From NCBI GenBank assembly GCA_012728015.1, contig JAAYFY010000087.1, positions 1 to 32,294 on the forward strand: a stretch of 32,294 nucleotides of DNA, written 5' to 3'. Source of the stretch: Clostridiaceae bacterium (GTDB lineage: Bacteria > Bacillota > Clostridia > DSM-8532). A model generated the notes under the pieces. It ran no database searches and was not told where the DNA came from. It saw nothing but the letters and a program-made list of their open reading frames with translations. Position numbers and translations under genes: made by a program. This document shows positions 19,013 to 26,203 of this stretch, one piece after another (position 1 is the stretch's first letter; the number at the start of each line of letters is the position of its first letter).

Positions 19013-19496
19013 GAATTGTAAAAATCATTTAAGAATTCAAAATAATCAGATAAAAGGTTATGAGTTGTTTTTAAAACATGATTGCAATTATCATGATTTT
19101 AATGTTTTAAAATTTGATGGTTATATGGGTTTCTTTGGTAATGAAAATAAATTTAACCTTATTGTTGATTTAGATAGGAATAATTTCGATATAGATTATG
19201 ACATTATAAAAAGCAATCATATTAGGGTGTATCCTGTTGGATATATAAATCCTCATAGATTAATAGACTCAGAAGCAGAAATTCCTGATCCAAAAGTATT
19301 AATTAACTTAGGATGGAATTATGTTACAATAAGTTTTGACTGTGTTAAAAATGGTATTTTTTACTTTGTAGCAACATTAGAACGTAATTATATAAATGAT
19401 GGGTTGCGACAAAGTGTAAAAATAGATGAAATTAATAATGAAATTTTAGCTAAGAAATTAGCTATTTTGCGTAAAGCTTATTATTCATTAATATAA
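19011..19496 (+). CDS. Hypothetical low-GC protein, start uncertain
   Basis: I do not recognise this 161-residue frame. It is very AT-rich (about a quarter G+C in sampled lines) compared with its neighbours, rich in Asn, Ile and Asp, and has no signal peptide or membrane segment. An in-frame stop (19005-19007) lies just upstream. The first usable codon is TTG (19011) without a good ribosome site. An ATG at 19004 is one base out of frame across a run of five T (19008-19012); losing one T would give an ATG-started protein. So the gene may use TTG, be 5'-truncated, or carry a frameshift. It is followed 21 bases later by a second low-GC gene with a strong ribosome site, suggesting a pair. Function is unknown. 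Confidence 0.6.
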   Translation: MNCKNHLRIQNNQIKGYELFLKHDCNYHDFNVLKFDGYMGFFGNENKFNLIVDLDRNNFDIDYDIIKSNHIRVYPVGYINPHRLIDSEAEIPDPKVLINLGWNYVTISFDCVKNGIFYFVATLERNYINDGLRQSVKIDEINNEILAKKLAILRKAYYSLI

Positions 19497-19517
19497 ATTG
19501 GAAGGAGTGTTTGTAGT

Positions 19518-19946
19518 ATGAAAATTTTGGTAGGCACAAATGAGATTGGACAGATTGTAGCAGAAGCTTTTACCCATATTAAAAATGATAATGAAAATTA
19601 TCAGGAATTTCTAAATAAGGCTAATTCTGAAGTTGATAGCGTAGATAATGAAGAAGTTCTTTTGGCTGCTCTTGATGTTAATAACATAGGTATTAAAGCA
19701 AAAGAAGAAAAGAGTCGTATTAAGCCTAAAGAAATAAAAGATCTTATTAAGAATCATAATTGTATAATGATGCTTGATTTGATGGCAAATGATTCAAAAG
19801 ATAAAAAGGCTATAGAAATAATGATGGATCTACGTGAAGGCTCATTAATTAGACCCATAAATAAAATTAAATCTAAAATTAATAAAAATCTTTTTGAAAT
19901 TCCTTTAAATGAATTGTATAATATTGTTTTTAATAATAAATTTTAA
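19518..19946 (+). CDS. Hypothetical low-GC soluble protein
   Basis: This 142-residue protein is not from a family I recognise. It starts MKILVGTNEIGQIVAEAF, has an AAGGAG ribosome site, and is predicted soluble, highly charged and helical, with many Lys, Glu, Asn and Ile residues. A middle stretch (KPKEIKDLIKNHNC, about residues 70-85) and a basic KIKSKINKN near residue 125 stand out. Codon use is as AT-rich as the preceding gene and unlike rpmB after it, so the two were probably acquired together. Their position between a metal exporter and a ribosomal gene says nothing specific about function. Confidence 0.7.
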   Translation: MKILVGTNEIGQIVAEAFTHIKNDNENYQEFLNKANSEVDSVDNEEVLLAALDVNNIGIKAKEEKSRIKPKEIKDLIKNHNCIMMLDLMANDSKDKKAIEIMMDLREGSLIRPINKIKSKINKNLFEIPLNELYNIVFNNKF

Positions 19947-20016
19947 GTTTGTTGTTGATTTGATCCATACTTTATTGATAAAGACCATTTTCAGCATGCT
20001 CGGGGAGGTGTAATCA

Positions 20017-20205
20017 ATGGCAAAGTGTGATATATGCAATAAGGAACAGCATTTTGGAATACAGATCAGCCACTCACACAGAAGGTCAAACAGGGTCTGG
20101 AAGCCCAATATCAGAAAGGTCACGCTTGTGGTTGACGGTGTCAAGAAGAGGATGAACGTTTGCGCGAAATGCCTCCGTTCCAGCAAAGCCGAAAAGACCG
20201 TATAA
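20017..20205 (+). CDS. rpmB: 50S ribosomal protein L28
   Basis: L28 is a small basic protein of the large ribosomal subunit. The 62-residue product has the family pattern KCDICNKEQHFGIQISHSHRRSNRVWKPN-like N-terminus and CAKCLRSS at the C-terminus. It is the zinc-ribbon form with two Cys pairs (CDIC, CAKC). The start is fixed by GGGGAGGTG nine bases upstream. It is followed by a strong terminator and faces spoVM, a neighbour it also has in other Bacillota. Confidence 0.97.
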   Translation: MAKCDICNKEQHFGIQISHSHRRSNRVWKPNIRKVTLVVDGVKKRMNVCAKCLRSSKAEKTV

Positions 20206-20221
20206 CCTGTCCATTGGCATG

Positions 20222-20252
20222 AAAAGAAAACCCGGGGAGACCCGGGTCTTTT
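20222..20252. terminator. Rho-independent terminator after rpmB, possibly bidirectional
   Basis: ACCCGGG (20230-20236), a GAGA loop and CCCGGGT (20241-20247) make a seven-pair GC-rich stem followed by CTTTT. The other side is flanked by AAAAGAAA, so it may also act leftwards. Confidence 0.88.
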
Positions 20253-20303
20253 GCTGTTTAACGGTTTTACAGACGTGGTTCCCCAGGCGCGGTTTTCTAT
20301 GTT

Positions 20304-20328
20304 AAAAAATGCGGCCGTAAAGCCACAT
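20304..20328 (-). terminator. Terminator downstream of spoVM
   Basis: On the minus strand ATGTGGC (20322-20328) pairs with GCCGCAT (20309-20315, one G-U pair) and is followed by a run of six T. It lies about 75 bases after the spoVM stop codon. Confidence 0.75.
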
Positions 20329-20402
20329 TCCTTATCTTGCGCATCCTCGCCCTGCCATAAGGCAGCGAATGTAACATGCCCGACTCTACCAGGTAAAACA
20401 GC

Positions 20403-20474
20403 TTAGCGGATCTTGAAAATACGCCTGAGTATCCCTCCCAGGAATCCGGGCATCTTAAGGACGACAATCTTCAT
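20403..20474 (-). CDS. spoVM: Stage V sporulation protein M
   Basis: This 23-codon gene is easily missed. Its product matches the tiny amphipathic SpoVM peptide that recognises the convex surface of the forespore and anchors the SpoIVA coat base in endospore formers. Lys7, Pro9, Phe11, Leu12, Gly13, Gly14 and Ile15 fall at the same positions as in Bacillus subtilis SpoVM (26 residues), including the important Pro9. The peptide ends in basic residues (RRIFKIR). A GGAGG site is 8 bases before this ATG; an ATG two codons earlier is too close to it. A terminator follows, and rpmB is next door as in other Bacillota. Confidence 0.9.
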   Translation of the reverse strand: MKIVVLKMPGFLGGILRRIFKIR

Positions 20475-20507
20475 CTGCATGACCTCCATGCCAGCTCCTG
20501 TCTCTAC

Positions 20508-20536
20508 AGTATATTCATAACTTCGCAGAAGTGTTC
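20508..20536 (-). promoter_or_regulatory. Candidate sigma-E-type promoter of spoVM
   Basis: GAACACT (20530-20536) and AATATACT (20508-20515), 14 bases apart on the minus strand, resemble mother-cell sigma-E boxes (kmATATT and CATACANT) with two mismatches in the first and one or two in the second. SpoVM is known to be sigma-E dependent in B. subtilis. Confidence 0.4.
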
Positions 20537-20622
20537 AACTGGTCTTATGTTAATTTTTGAGGTACAAGCTCATTTTTTCTTGCATTATAGATTCAAGCCG
20601 GGCGTCACGCCTTTGCCGCAGG

Positions 20623-22002
20623 TCAGCCCGCGACGATCTTTGCCAGGCTGTTTATAAAACAATACCCGTCATTATCGATTATCATCACCGCCACTCCCAG
20701 CCCAGATTCCAGGTCCGGCCGGGTTATATCGTCCAACATGATCTCGGTACCCGAGCGGAACATACTCCGGGAAAGCAGGAGGCTATGCCCCAGTTCCCTG
20801 CCTTTCAGCGTTTCAACAAGGTCCCGCCCCGTAAGGAGCCCTGTAACCGATACCCTGCCGCCAAAGAAACTATTCTCCACGGGATAGACCTTGAGCCTTA
20901 CATTTTTCATCCTGTTCTCAACCGTTCTGGCCAGTTCTTCCATGATGGGATAAAACAGTGTACCCGTGGCTATGCTTATTAACTTTTGATTATTTGCCCG
21001 TTTTCCCGGGTTTTCTTTCGGGCTCCCGGCGTGCTTGTACACATAGCTTTTTTCTTTCTCAATATCGGAAAGTGCCTCAAGGGTTTCATGGACAAAGGAA
21101 GATACCATGCCCACGCCGTTCTCTATCTGGGGGAAATCCTCATATGACTCATAGGGGGGCAGCGGCCTTTCCGCCAAAAGGTAGAATTCATCGGCCAGGT
21201 ATACCACACGGCTTCCATACCTGCTTAAGAGATCGCGCTGCCAGGCTTCTACTTGTTCCACCACCTGGGATGCGGACTCCCTGCTAAATGGCTCAAGAGA
21301 GTAAAGGCCCTCTCTGTACCGCGTAAGTCCCACAGGCACCACCGAGATGCTGTGCATCTGAGGATGGAACTGGCACAGGTCATGAAGGGTCCTGTCAAGT
21401 TCCTTCCCGTCATTTATCCCGGGACACAGAACAATCTGGCAGTTTACCGTTATCCCCGCATTAGTAAACCTTTTAATGCGCTGGAGTACGTCCCCCGCAA
21501 ACCGGTTGTTCAGCATCCTGACCCGTAGCTGCGGGTTGGTAGTGTGGACCGATACGTTCACAGGCGACATCCTGTACCGGATGATCCTGTCCATCTCTTC
21601 ATCATCCATGTTTGTCATGGTGATGTAGTTGCCGAACAAAAAACACAGGCGGATATCGTCATCCTTGTAATACAGTGATTCGCGCATGCCGGGTGGAAGC
21701 TGGTCGATGAAGCAGAAAACGCACTTGTTCCTGCAGCTTTTTTCCTCATCCATCAAAGGGTTTTCGAATTCCAGGCCGAGGTCTTCATCCTCGTCCTTCT
21801 CGATCTCCGCTGTCCATCTAACGCCGTCACAGCCTTCTATCTCAAGGGTCAGGAAATCATCGGAAGTCATGAACCTGTAATCGAATACGTCACGGATCTC
21901 CCTTCGGTTTATGGACAAGAGATAATCCCCGGCCTTTATTTCCAGCTCCTCGGCTATGCTGCCGGGCTGTATGCCCGATATCCTGATTTTTTGGATTTTC
22001 AT
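20623..22002 (-). CDS. DUF512 protein: PDZ domain plus radical-SAM-like Cys cluster
   Basis: The 459-residue product is a conserved clostridial and cyanobacterial protein of unknown function. A PDZ-like domain (about residues 1-60, with PGSIAEELEIKAGDYLLSINR) leads into CRNKCVFCFIDQLPPGMR, a C-x3-C-x2-C motif at about residue 90 typical of radical SAM 4Fe-4S sites. A TIM-barrel-like part and the C-terminal DUF512 region (about 290-450) follow. The start ATG has a GGTGATG-type site with modest strength. No obvious partner genes sit beside it. It is likely an iron-sulfur enzyme, but substrate and reaction are unknown. Confidence 0.9.
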   Translation of the reverse strand: MKIQKIRISGIQPGSIAEELEIKAGDYLLSINRREIRDVFDYRFMTSDDFLTLEIEGCDGVRWTAEIEKDEDEDLGLEFENPLMDEEKSCRNKCVFCFIDQLPPGMRESLYYKDDDIRLCFLFGNYITMTNMDDEEMDRIIRYRMSPVNVSVHTTNPQLRVRMLNNRFAGDVLQRIKRFTNAGITVNCQIVLCPGINDGKELDRTLHDLCQFHPQMHSISVVPVGLTRYREGLYSLEPFSRESASQVVEQVEAWQRDLLSRYGSRVVYLADEFYLLAERPLPPYESYEDFPQIENGVGMVSSFVHETLEALSDIEKEKSYVYKHAGSPKENPGKRANNQKLISIATGTLFYPIMEELARTVENRMKNVRLKVYPVENSFFGGRVSVTGLLTGRDLVETLKGRELGHSLLLSRSMFRSGTEIMLDDITRPDLESGLGVAVMIIDNDGYCFINSLAKIVAG

Positions 22003-22061
22003 TCCAGCATCACCATGCTTTAATACCGGCCTTCATCCTCCTCCTTCGCCGCCGCGGTCCA

Positions 22062-22097
22062 TAAAAAACAATAGCAGCTCGTTTTAATAAGCTGCTA
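22062..22097 (-). terminator. Terminator of the yceD-rpmF operon
   Basis: TAGCAGCT (22090-22097 in complement) and AGCTGCTA (22072-22079) form an eight-pair stem. On the minus strand it is followed by TTGTTTTTTAT. It lies about 35 bases after the rpmF stop. Confidence 0.9.
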
Positions 22098-22132
22098 CTT
22101 CTTCCTGTTGTTTTAAGGACTGTCAACGAAGA

Positions 22133-22321
22133 TTAAGACTTGGCCTCATCAACCTTAACAACTTCCTTGCCGTCGTAAGTACCGCACTCCATGCAAACCA
22201 CATGAGGAGGCTTCAGAGTGTGGCACTTGGGGCATGCCACCAGGTTAGGCGCGGCAAGCTTATAATGGGTTCTCCTTTTGTTCCTCCTCTGCTTGGATAC
22301 CTTACTCTTTGGGACTGCCAT
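22133..22321 (-). CDS. rpmF: 50S ribosomal protein L32
   Basis: L32 is a small zinc-ribbon protein of the large subunit. The 62-residue product begins MAVPKSKVSKQRRNKRR, and has two zinc-binding Cys pairs, CPKC and CMEC. A GGAGGTG site precedes the ATG. It follows the DUF177 gene by 69 bases, a very widely conserved pair. Confidence 0.98.
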   Translation of the reverse strand: MAVPKSKVSKQRRNKRRTHYKLAAPNLVACPKCHTLKPPHVVCMECGTYDGKEVVKVDEAKS

Positions 22322-22390
22322 TTATTTACACCTCCGTTCAAGACGATAGCCTCATTCCTGTTGTCCGGGAATAGTATGCTTTTATCGCAG

Positions 22391-22912
22391 TTAATTGTTT
22401 TTAAAATAACCTTTCAACGATTCCAATCTCGGATCAATGACCTGGCTGTCTTCGCAGCCGCAGTCGCTGCCGTTCAGCTTTTTGCCGCAAGTGGGGCACA
22501 ATCCCCCGCAATCCTCACCGCACAGATGCTGCATGGGGAGATTCAGAAGGATCGCGTTGGCCGCGATACGGCCAAGATCGATGTAGTGGCCCGTATACGT
22601 GAACAGGTCATCGTCCTCCATCGACGTATCCTGGTCTTCTTCAGCCCTCTCAATAATTTTCTCATCGAATGGAACGGTGAGATGGCGTTCGAGGGCTTCT
22701 CCGCAACGGTCGCAAAATGTCCTGTACCGGACCTGCGCTTCTCCCTTAACCTCGATCATCCGGTTAAAACACGTGGCGGTGCCCTTTACAGCCACCGGGC
22801 CTGTGAATGTCACGGTACCGATGCCGGAATCAAGCACCTCAAGCCTGTCGGATATCTCGAAACTGACCGATGCGCCAATGGTCTTTATGATCGAATTAAT
22901 GTCAAGTTTCAT
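22391..22912 (-). CDS. yceD: DUF177 (YceD-type) protein
   Basis: The 173-residue protein belongs to the DUF177/YceD family, almost always encoded next to rpmF and linked to 23S rRNA or large-subunit maturation in bacteria and plants. Motifs include FCDRCGEALE (about residue 65) and a second Cys cluster CGEDCGGLCPTCGKKLN with DCGC near the C-terminus. The frame is open 7 codons further, but the ATG at 22912 has a strong GGGGAGGGG site. It shares one transcript with rpmF, from the promoter at 22964-22993. Confidence 0.94.
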   Translation of the reverse strand: MKLDINSIIKTIGASVSFEISDRLEVLDSGIGTVTFTGPVAVKGTATCFNRMIEVKGEAQVRYRTFCDRCGEALERHLTVPFDEKIIERAEEDQDTSMEDDDLFTYTGHYIDLGRIAANAILLNLPMQHLCGEDCGGLCPTCGKKLNGSDCGCEDSQVIDPRLESLKGYFKNN

Positions 22913-22963
22913 AAAACCCCTCCCCTGGAACAAAAACCGCTTCCCGGAAGGTCAACATGAAAT

Positions 22964-22993
22964 ATTATACTCAGATAATCAGGTTGTTGTCAA
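22964..22993 (-). promoter_or_regulatory. Consensus sigma-A promoter of yceD-rpmF
   Basis: TTGACA (22988-22993) and TATAAT (22964-22969) with an 18-base spacer on the minus strand. Transcription would start near 22957, about 45 bases before yceD. Confidence 0.9.
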
Positions 22994-23082
22994 CACTGGA
23001 TTGGGCCATTTCTGAAGGATATTCCACGGTTTCTTCCGGCCCTGCAAAAACATTCCGCCAGGTAAATACATAAACCGATCCG

Positions 23083-23098
23083 GTATACCCGGGTATAC
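23083..23098. other. Perfect 16-base palindrome, possible operator
   Basis: GTATACCCGGGTATAC is a perfect palindrome about 40 bases past the M20 peptidase stop and upstream of the yceD promoter. It has no T-run. It could be a repressor site or part of a weak hairpin; no second copy was seen. Confidence 0.35.
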
Positions 23099-23140
23099 AT
23101 TACACCACTTTTTTACAGACCATCACATTCTCCATTAAAG

Positions 23141-24580
23141 CTACAGTTCGTAAATCAGGTTTGCATAGAACTCAACGGTTTTTATAAGCGTCTTTACAGG
23201 TATCCTCTCATTATGCCCGTGGATCATATCCCTTTCTTCACTGGACAGCTCCATTGGCGAAAACCTGTAGACATTATCGCATATCCGGCAAAAATGCCTC
23301 GAGTCACTGCAACCAAGCATCAGATAGGGTGACACTATGGCATCAGGCCACAGACTTACAATTACCCTCTTAAGCTTTTGCCACTCTTCACAATCGGTAT
23401 TGGAACTCTTTGAAGGATCGGTGCCCAGCAAAACATCTATCCTGATATCATCGTCCTTAACAATCCTCTTAAGCCTTTCTTTGGCCGAATCCACGGTATC
23501 GCCGCCAAGAAGGCGGAGGTTTGCCCCGAAGCTGGCCTTTGGCGGAAGGACATTAAACGCCTGGCTGCCTTCCATCTTTGTTATGGCACAGGTTGTATGC
23601 ATCAGCGCGTACATCTCATCGCCCGAGATTCTGCTGACTATTTTCAGTATCGGCTTAAAGAGCCAAAGATTGGCGAATATAACGCGAAGCGCAAAACCTG
23701 AGTACCGTCCCAGGGTATCAAACATCTCCAGGACGGGTTTTGCAAGCTGGAACCTGAAAGGATGCCTTTCAATCTCAACCATCGCTTTGGCAAGCCTGCC
23801 CGCGATAGTATGCCTCGGGGGCGTCGAGGAATGCCCGCCCTGGCTTTGCATTGTAAACGTTACATTCATCGCTCCCTTTTCGGCCGTGCCGATCAGAGCG
23901 CATGGCCTGTCAACCCCGGGGAAGACCTTTTCCACGATGGCTCCCCCTTCGTCAAGCACCATGGCGGGTTCTATGCCCCTTCTTTCAAGCTCCGACACTA
24001 TTGCCGGGCAGGTCTCCCCATAGTTCTCCTCATCCCCCGAAAAGGAAAACCAGATATCGTTTTTCGGCACAAAACCCTGCCGGATCAGGTGCTCTGCCGC
24101 TTCCATGATTCCGCACAGGGTACCCTTTGTATCAAGGGCTCCCCTTCCCCATATCTCACCGTTCTCTATTATTCCCTCGAAAGCGGGTTTTACCCAGCTT
24201 TTCTCATCGGCGGGGACAACATCGTAATGGGCCATAAGCACCGTCGGCTTTGATGACGATTCGCCCTTCCAGCAATACAAAAGCCCGGTTTTACCGATTC
24301 TCTCAAGGCTGCAGTGCTTATGGACATACGGAAACCTCTCCTGCAGCAACTTCCCGAACTTTTCGAACTCGCCTTTATCAACCTTCGATTCATCGATATC
24401 CGATACGGTCCTGCACCTGAGCATCGCAGCCATATCGTCAATAATCTTTTCTTCGTCAAGCCATATTTCACGCTTGCCGGCAACAGCTTCGGGAAGCGGC
24501 CTAAACCTGACAGCCCGGATTAATACAATGATAACCAATAATACAATTAAAGCCAGGACGTAACCAATAACATATGCCAT
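23141..24580 (-). CDS. Membrane-anchored M20 family metallopeptidase (carboxypeptidase S/PM20D1-like)
   Basis: The 479-residue product starts with a hydrophobic segment (about residues 4-22) and a basic stop-transfer RAVRFR, so the enzyme is probably anchored in the membrane. The M20 catalytic site is complete: HYDVVP with His118 and Asp120, GRGALDTKG with the bridging Asp150, and GDEEN with Glu184 (general base) and Glu185. The dimerisation domain has GGHSSTPPRHTI, and the last zinc ligand is in the C-terminal HGHNERI motif. In this family substrates range from peptides to N-acyl amino acids. It is the last gene of a three-gene unit after two small multi-span membrane proteins, with an AAGGGGGGAT site 21 bases after the preceding stop. 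Confidence 0.93.
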   Translation of the reverse strand: MAYVIGYVLALIVLLVIIVLIRAVRFRPLPEAVAGKREIWLDEEKIIDDMAAMLRCRTVSDIDESKVDKGEFEKFGKLLQERFPYVHKHCSLERIGKTGLLYCWKGESSSKPTVLMAHYDVVPADEKSWVKPAFEGIIENGEIWGRGALDTKGTLCGIMEAAEHLIRQGFVPKNDIWFSFSGDEENYGETCPAIVSELERRGIEPAMVLDEGGAIVEKVFPGVDRPCALIGTAEKGAMNVTFTMQSQGGHSSTPPRHTIAGRLAKAMVEIERHPFRFQLAKPVLEMFDTLGRYSGFALRVIFANLWLFKPILKIVSRISGDEMYALMHTTCAITKMEGSQAFNVLPPKASFGANLRLLGGDTVDSAKERLKRIVKDDDIRIDVLLGTDPSKSSNTDCEEWQKLKRVIVSLWPDAIVSPYLMLGCSDSRHFCRICDNVYRFSPMELSSEERDMIHGHNERIPVKTLIKTVEFYANLIYEL

Positions 24581-24601
24581 TGTTGATCCCCCCTTGCATG
24601 G

Positions 24602-25261
24602 CTAAATAATGTTCTTCTTGTATAGCAATCTTGCCACTGCAATTGATATTATTGCGCCAACGGGAACCAGGACGCCCACTGAGCCCGAAAGGGACGGAAC
24701 GGCGATAAACAGGACGGCCATGAACAGCATGGGTGTTACGGCAAGCTTCCAGTTCTTGCTTATATAGACCACTCCCAGGGCTCCGAACAATGCCGGGAGT
24801 ATATTGTCGAAAGCCGGCTTCAACATGGGAGAATTCAAGATGGGTGTCAGGGTACCCAGAAGAACCACTCCAACCGCTATTATCAGTGTTGTAACGATTG
24901 ATGAAGTCGCGACAGCGATTGTAGACACAATGTCCCCCTCCTCTGTGCCCGACTTGACATTGTTAATCTCCATGGCATTAATCGCGCAGGGCACTTTCAG
25001 GTTGGTCAGGTTGCCCGTTACAAAGGCAAGGTATGTTCCGCCCGTGCCAAGCATGGGTGTGAAGGTTATTACCTCTATGGCGCCGACTGTCCAGAATATC
25101 GGGGCAACTCCCAATAACCCCTTGAACACTGAGACAAAGGGCGGCCATGCGTTATAATAAACACATATTGAAATCGGAATAAACAAAAAAACCATTACCG
25201 CTGTCCATATCCACAGCTTTCCGTAATAATGGGTCTTATCATCATATGATCTTATAGCCAT
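24602..25261 (-). CDS. Multi-span membrane protein, partner of the DUF5058 protein
   Basis: The 219-residue protein has about five or six membrane segments and no extracytoplasmic domain. I do not recognise a named family with certainty. A conserved-looking glycine-rich loop GTGGTYLAFVTGNLTNLKVP (about residues 70-90) precedes charged residues EINNVKSGTEEGD, reminiscent of a substrate-site loop in a transporter. It starts 13 bases after the DUF5058 stop with an AAGGGGGGAT site like that of the M20 gene, so the three are co-expressed. A role as half of a two-component transporter is inference. Confidence 0.75.
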   Translation of the reverse strand: MAIRSYDDKTHYYGKLWIWTAVMVFLFIPISICVYYNAWPPFVSVFKGLLGVAPIFWTVGAIEVITFTPMLGTGGTYLAFVTGNLTNLKVPCAINAMEINNVKSGTEEGDIVSTIAVATSSIVTTLIIAVGVVLLGTLTPILNSPMLKPAFDNILPALFGALGVVYISKNWKLAVTPMLFMAVLFIAVPSLSGSVGVLVPVGAIISIAVARLLYKKNII

Positions 25262-25274
25262 TACTTATCCCCCC

Positions 25275-25997
25275 TTAAACGATTGCCGGCGTTATGATAG
25301 TCGCAAAGGCCATGGCGCCTATCATGCATATTGGCAGGGCATAATCCTGCAGCCATTTAACCTTGAGGACTTTTATCAGGATACCGCACACTGCCATAAG
25401 AACTGCTGAAAACAGCATAACGAATATGGGAATCCAACCGGCCAGGCCTTTCCTTATGTTTGAAAAAACCATTCCCATAAATGCGGATATCATGCCCATG
25501 AACATTGCCGTTATCAGCAGCTCGCCCCATTTGCTGTCCTTGTTTTTAATAGACACAAGCCCGCCCTGTATGCGTTTTATCAAAAGGGGCACCAGAATTG
25601 TGCTTGGTAAAATCCCAAGGGTCATTACCCATGCGATTGCTGAATAAACAACCGGGCTTTCAATGGTCTCGGAAACAGACACTCCAAGAGCTGATGCCGC
25701 GGAGGTAGCGGCTGGAAGCTCATATGTAATTGCTCCTATTACGCTCAACCTTATCCATGGAAGCGGAAGGCCCAAGAACTTCGATAAGGTCAGCACTCCC
25801 AGGAGTATTGAAACAGCGGGCGCAACTGTAAAAATCGCGGAAGAGGTTATGGTGTTTCTGAGTTTTTTTACGTCCATCCCTATCTCTTTTCCCCGCTTGT
25901 ACGCCCTTAATAAAAAGAACAGGGATTGGGCCAGGATAAAGATAATGATAAAGACTGCCACAAGATATAAAAAGCTGCTGTTAGGGTTAAAATTCAT
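25275..25997 (-). CDS. DUF5058 family membrane protein
   Basis: The 240-residue product resembles DUF5058 membrane proteins: N-terminal helix, a basic loop RAYKRGKEIGMDVKKLRNTI (residues about 30-50), then ITSSAIFTVAPAVSILLGVL, the loop WIRLSVIGAITYELPAATSA and further helices, six or seven spans in all. DUF5058 is uncharacterised. It is the first gene of the unit, followed by the small partner membrane protein and the M20 peptidase. The strong GGAGG site is 9 bases before the ATG. The arrangement suggests a transporter feeding the peptidase, but there is no direct evidence. Confidence 0.8.
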   Translation of the reverse strand: MNFNPNSSFLYLVAVFIIIFILAQSLFFLLRAYKRGKEIGMDVKKLRNTITSSAIFTVAPAVSILLGVLTLSKFLGLPLPWIRLSVIGAITYELPAATSAASALGVSVSETIESPVVYSAIAWVMTLGILPSTILVPLLIKRIQGGLVSIKNKDSKWGELLITAMFMGMISAFMGMVFSNIRKGLAGWIPIFVMLFSAVLMAVCGILIKVLKVKWLQDYALPICMIGAMAFATIITPAIV

Positions 25998-26035
25998 GCC
26001 GCTAGCCTCCTATTCGCCAGTTTCTTCTTGTGATA

Positions 26036-26064
26036 ACTATAATCGTTTATAAAGCCTATTTCAA
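26036..26064 (-). promoter_or_regulatory. Probable promoter of the DUF5058-M20 unit
   Basis: TTGAAA (26059-26064) and TATAGT (26036-26041), 17 bases apart on the minus strand, about 40 bases before the first gene. Confidence 0.75.
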
Positions 26065-26102
26065 TTCCAATATAAATTTGGCGCAGGCAGTCATCTGGCC
26101 AT

Positions 26103-26144
26103 AAAAAAGAGAGGCGTGTAAAAAACTATAAGATGCCTCTCTTT
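26103..26144 (-). terminator. Rho-independent terminator of glyA
   Basis: AAAGAGAGGC (26106-26115) and GCCTCTCTTT (26135-26144) form a perfect ten-pair stem with a 19-base loop. On the minus strand it runs into TTTTTTAT. It lies about 60 bases after the glyA stop. Confidence 0.92.
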
Positions 26145-26203
26145 CCCGGTATCCGTGTTTGCTTTATAAAAACTTGCCGTCCCCTGGCCCTGGATTTCCT
26201 CAT

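Noticed and set aside
20580-20622. Terminator after the DUF512 gene
   Set aside because: The short GGCGT/ACGCC repeat has a one-base loop and no T-run.
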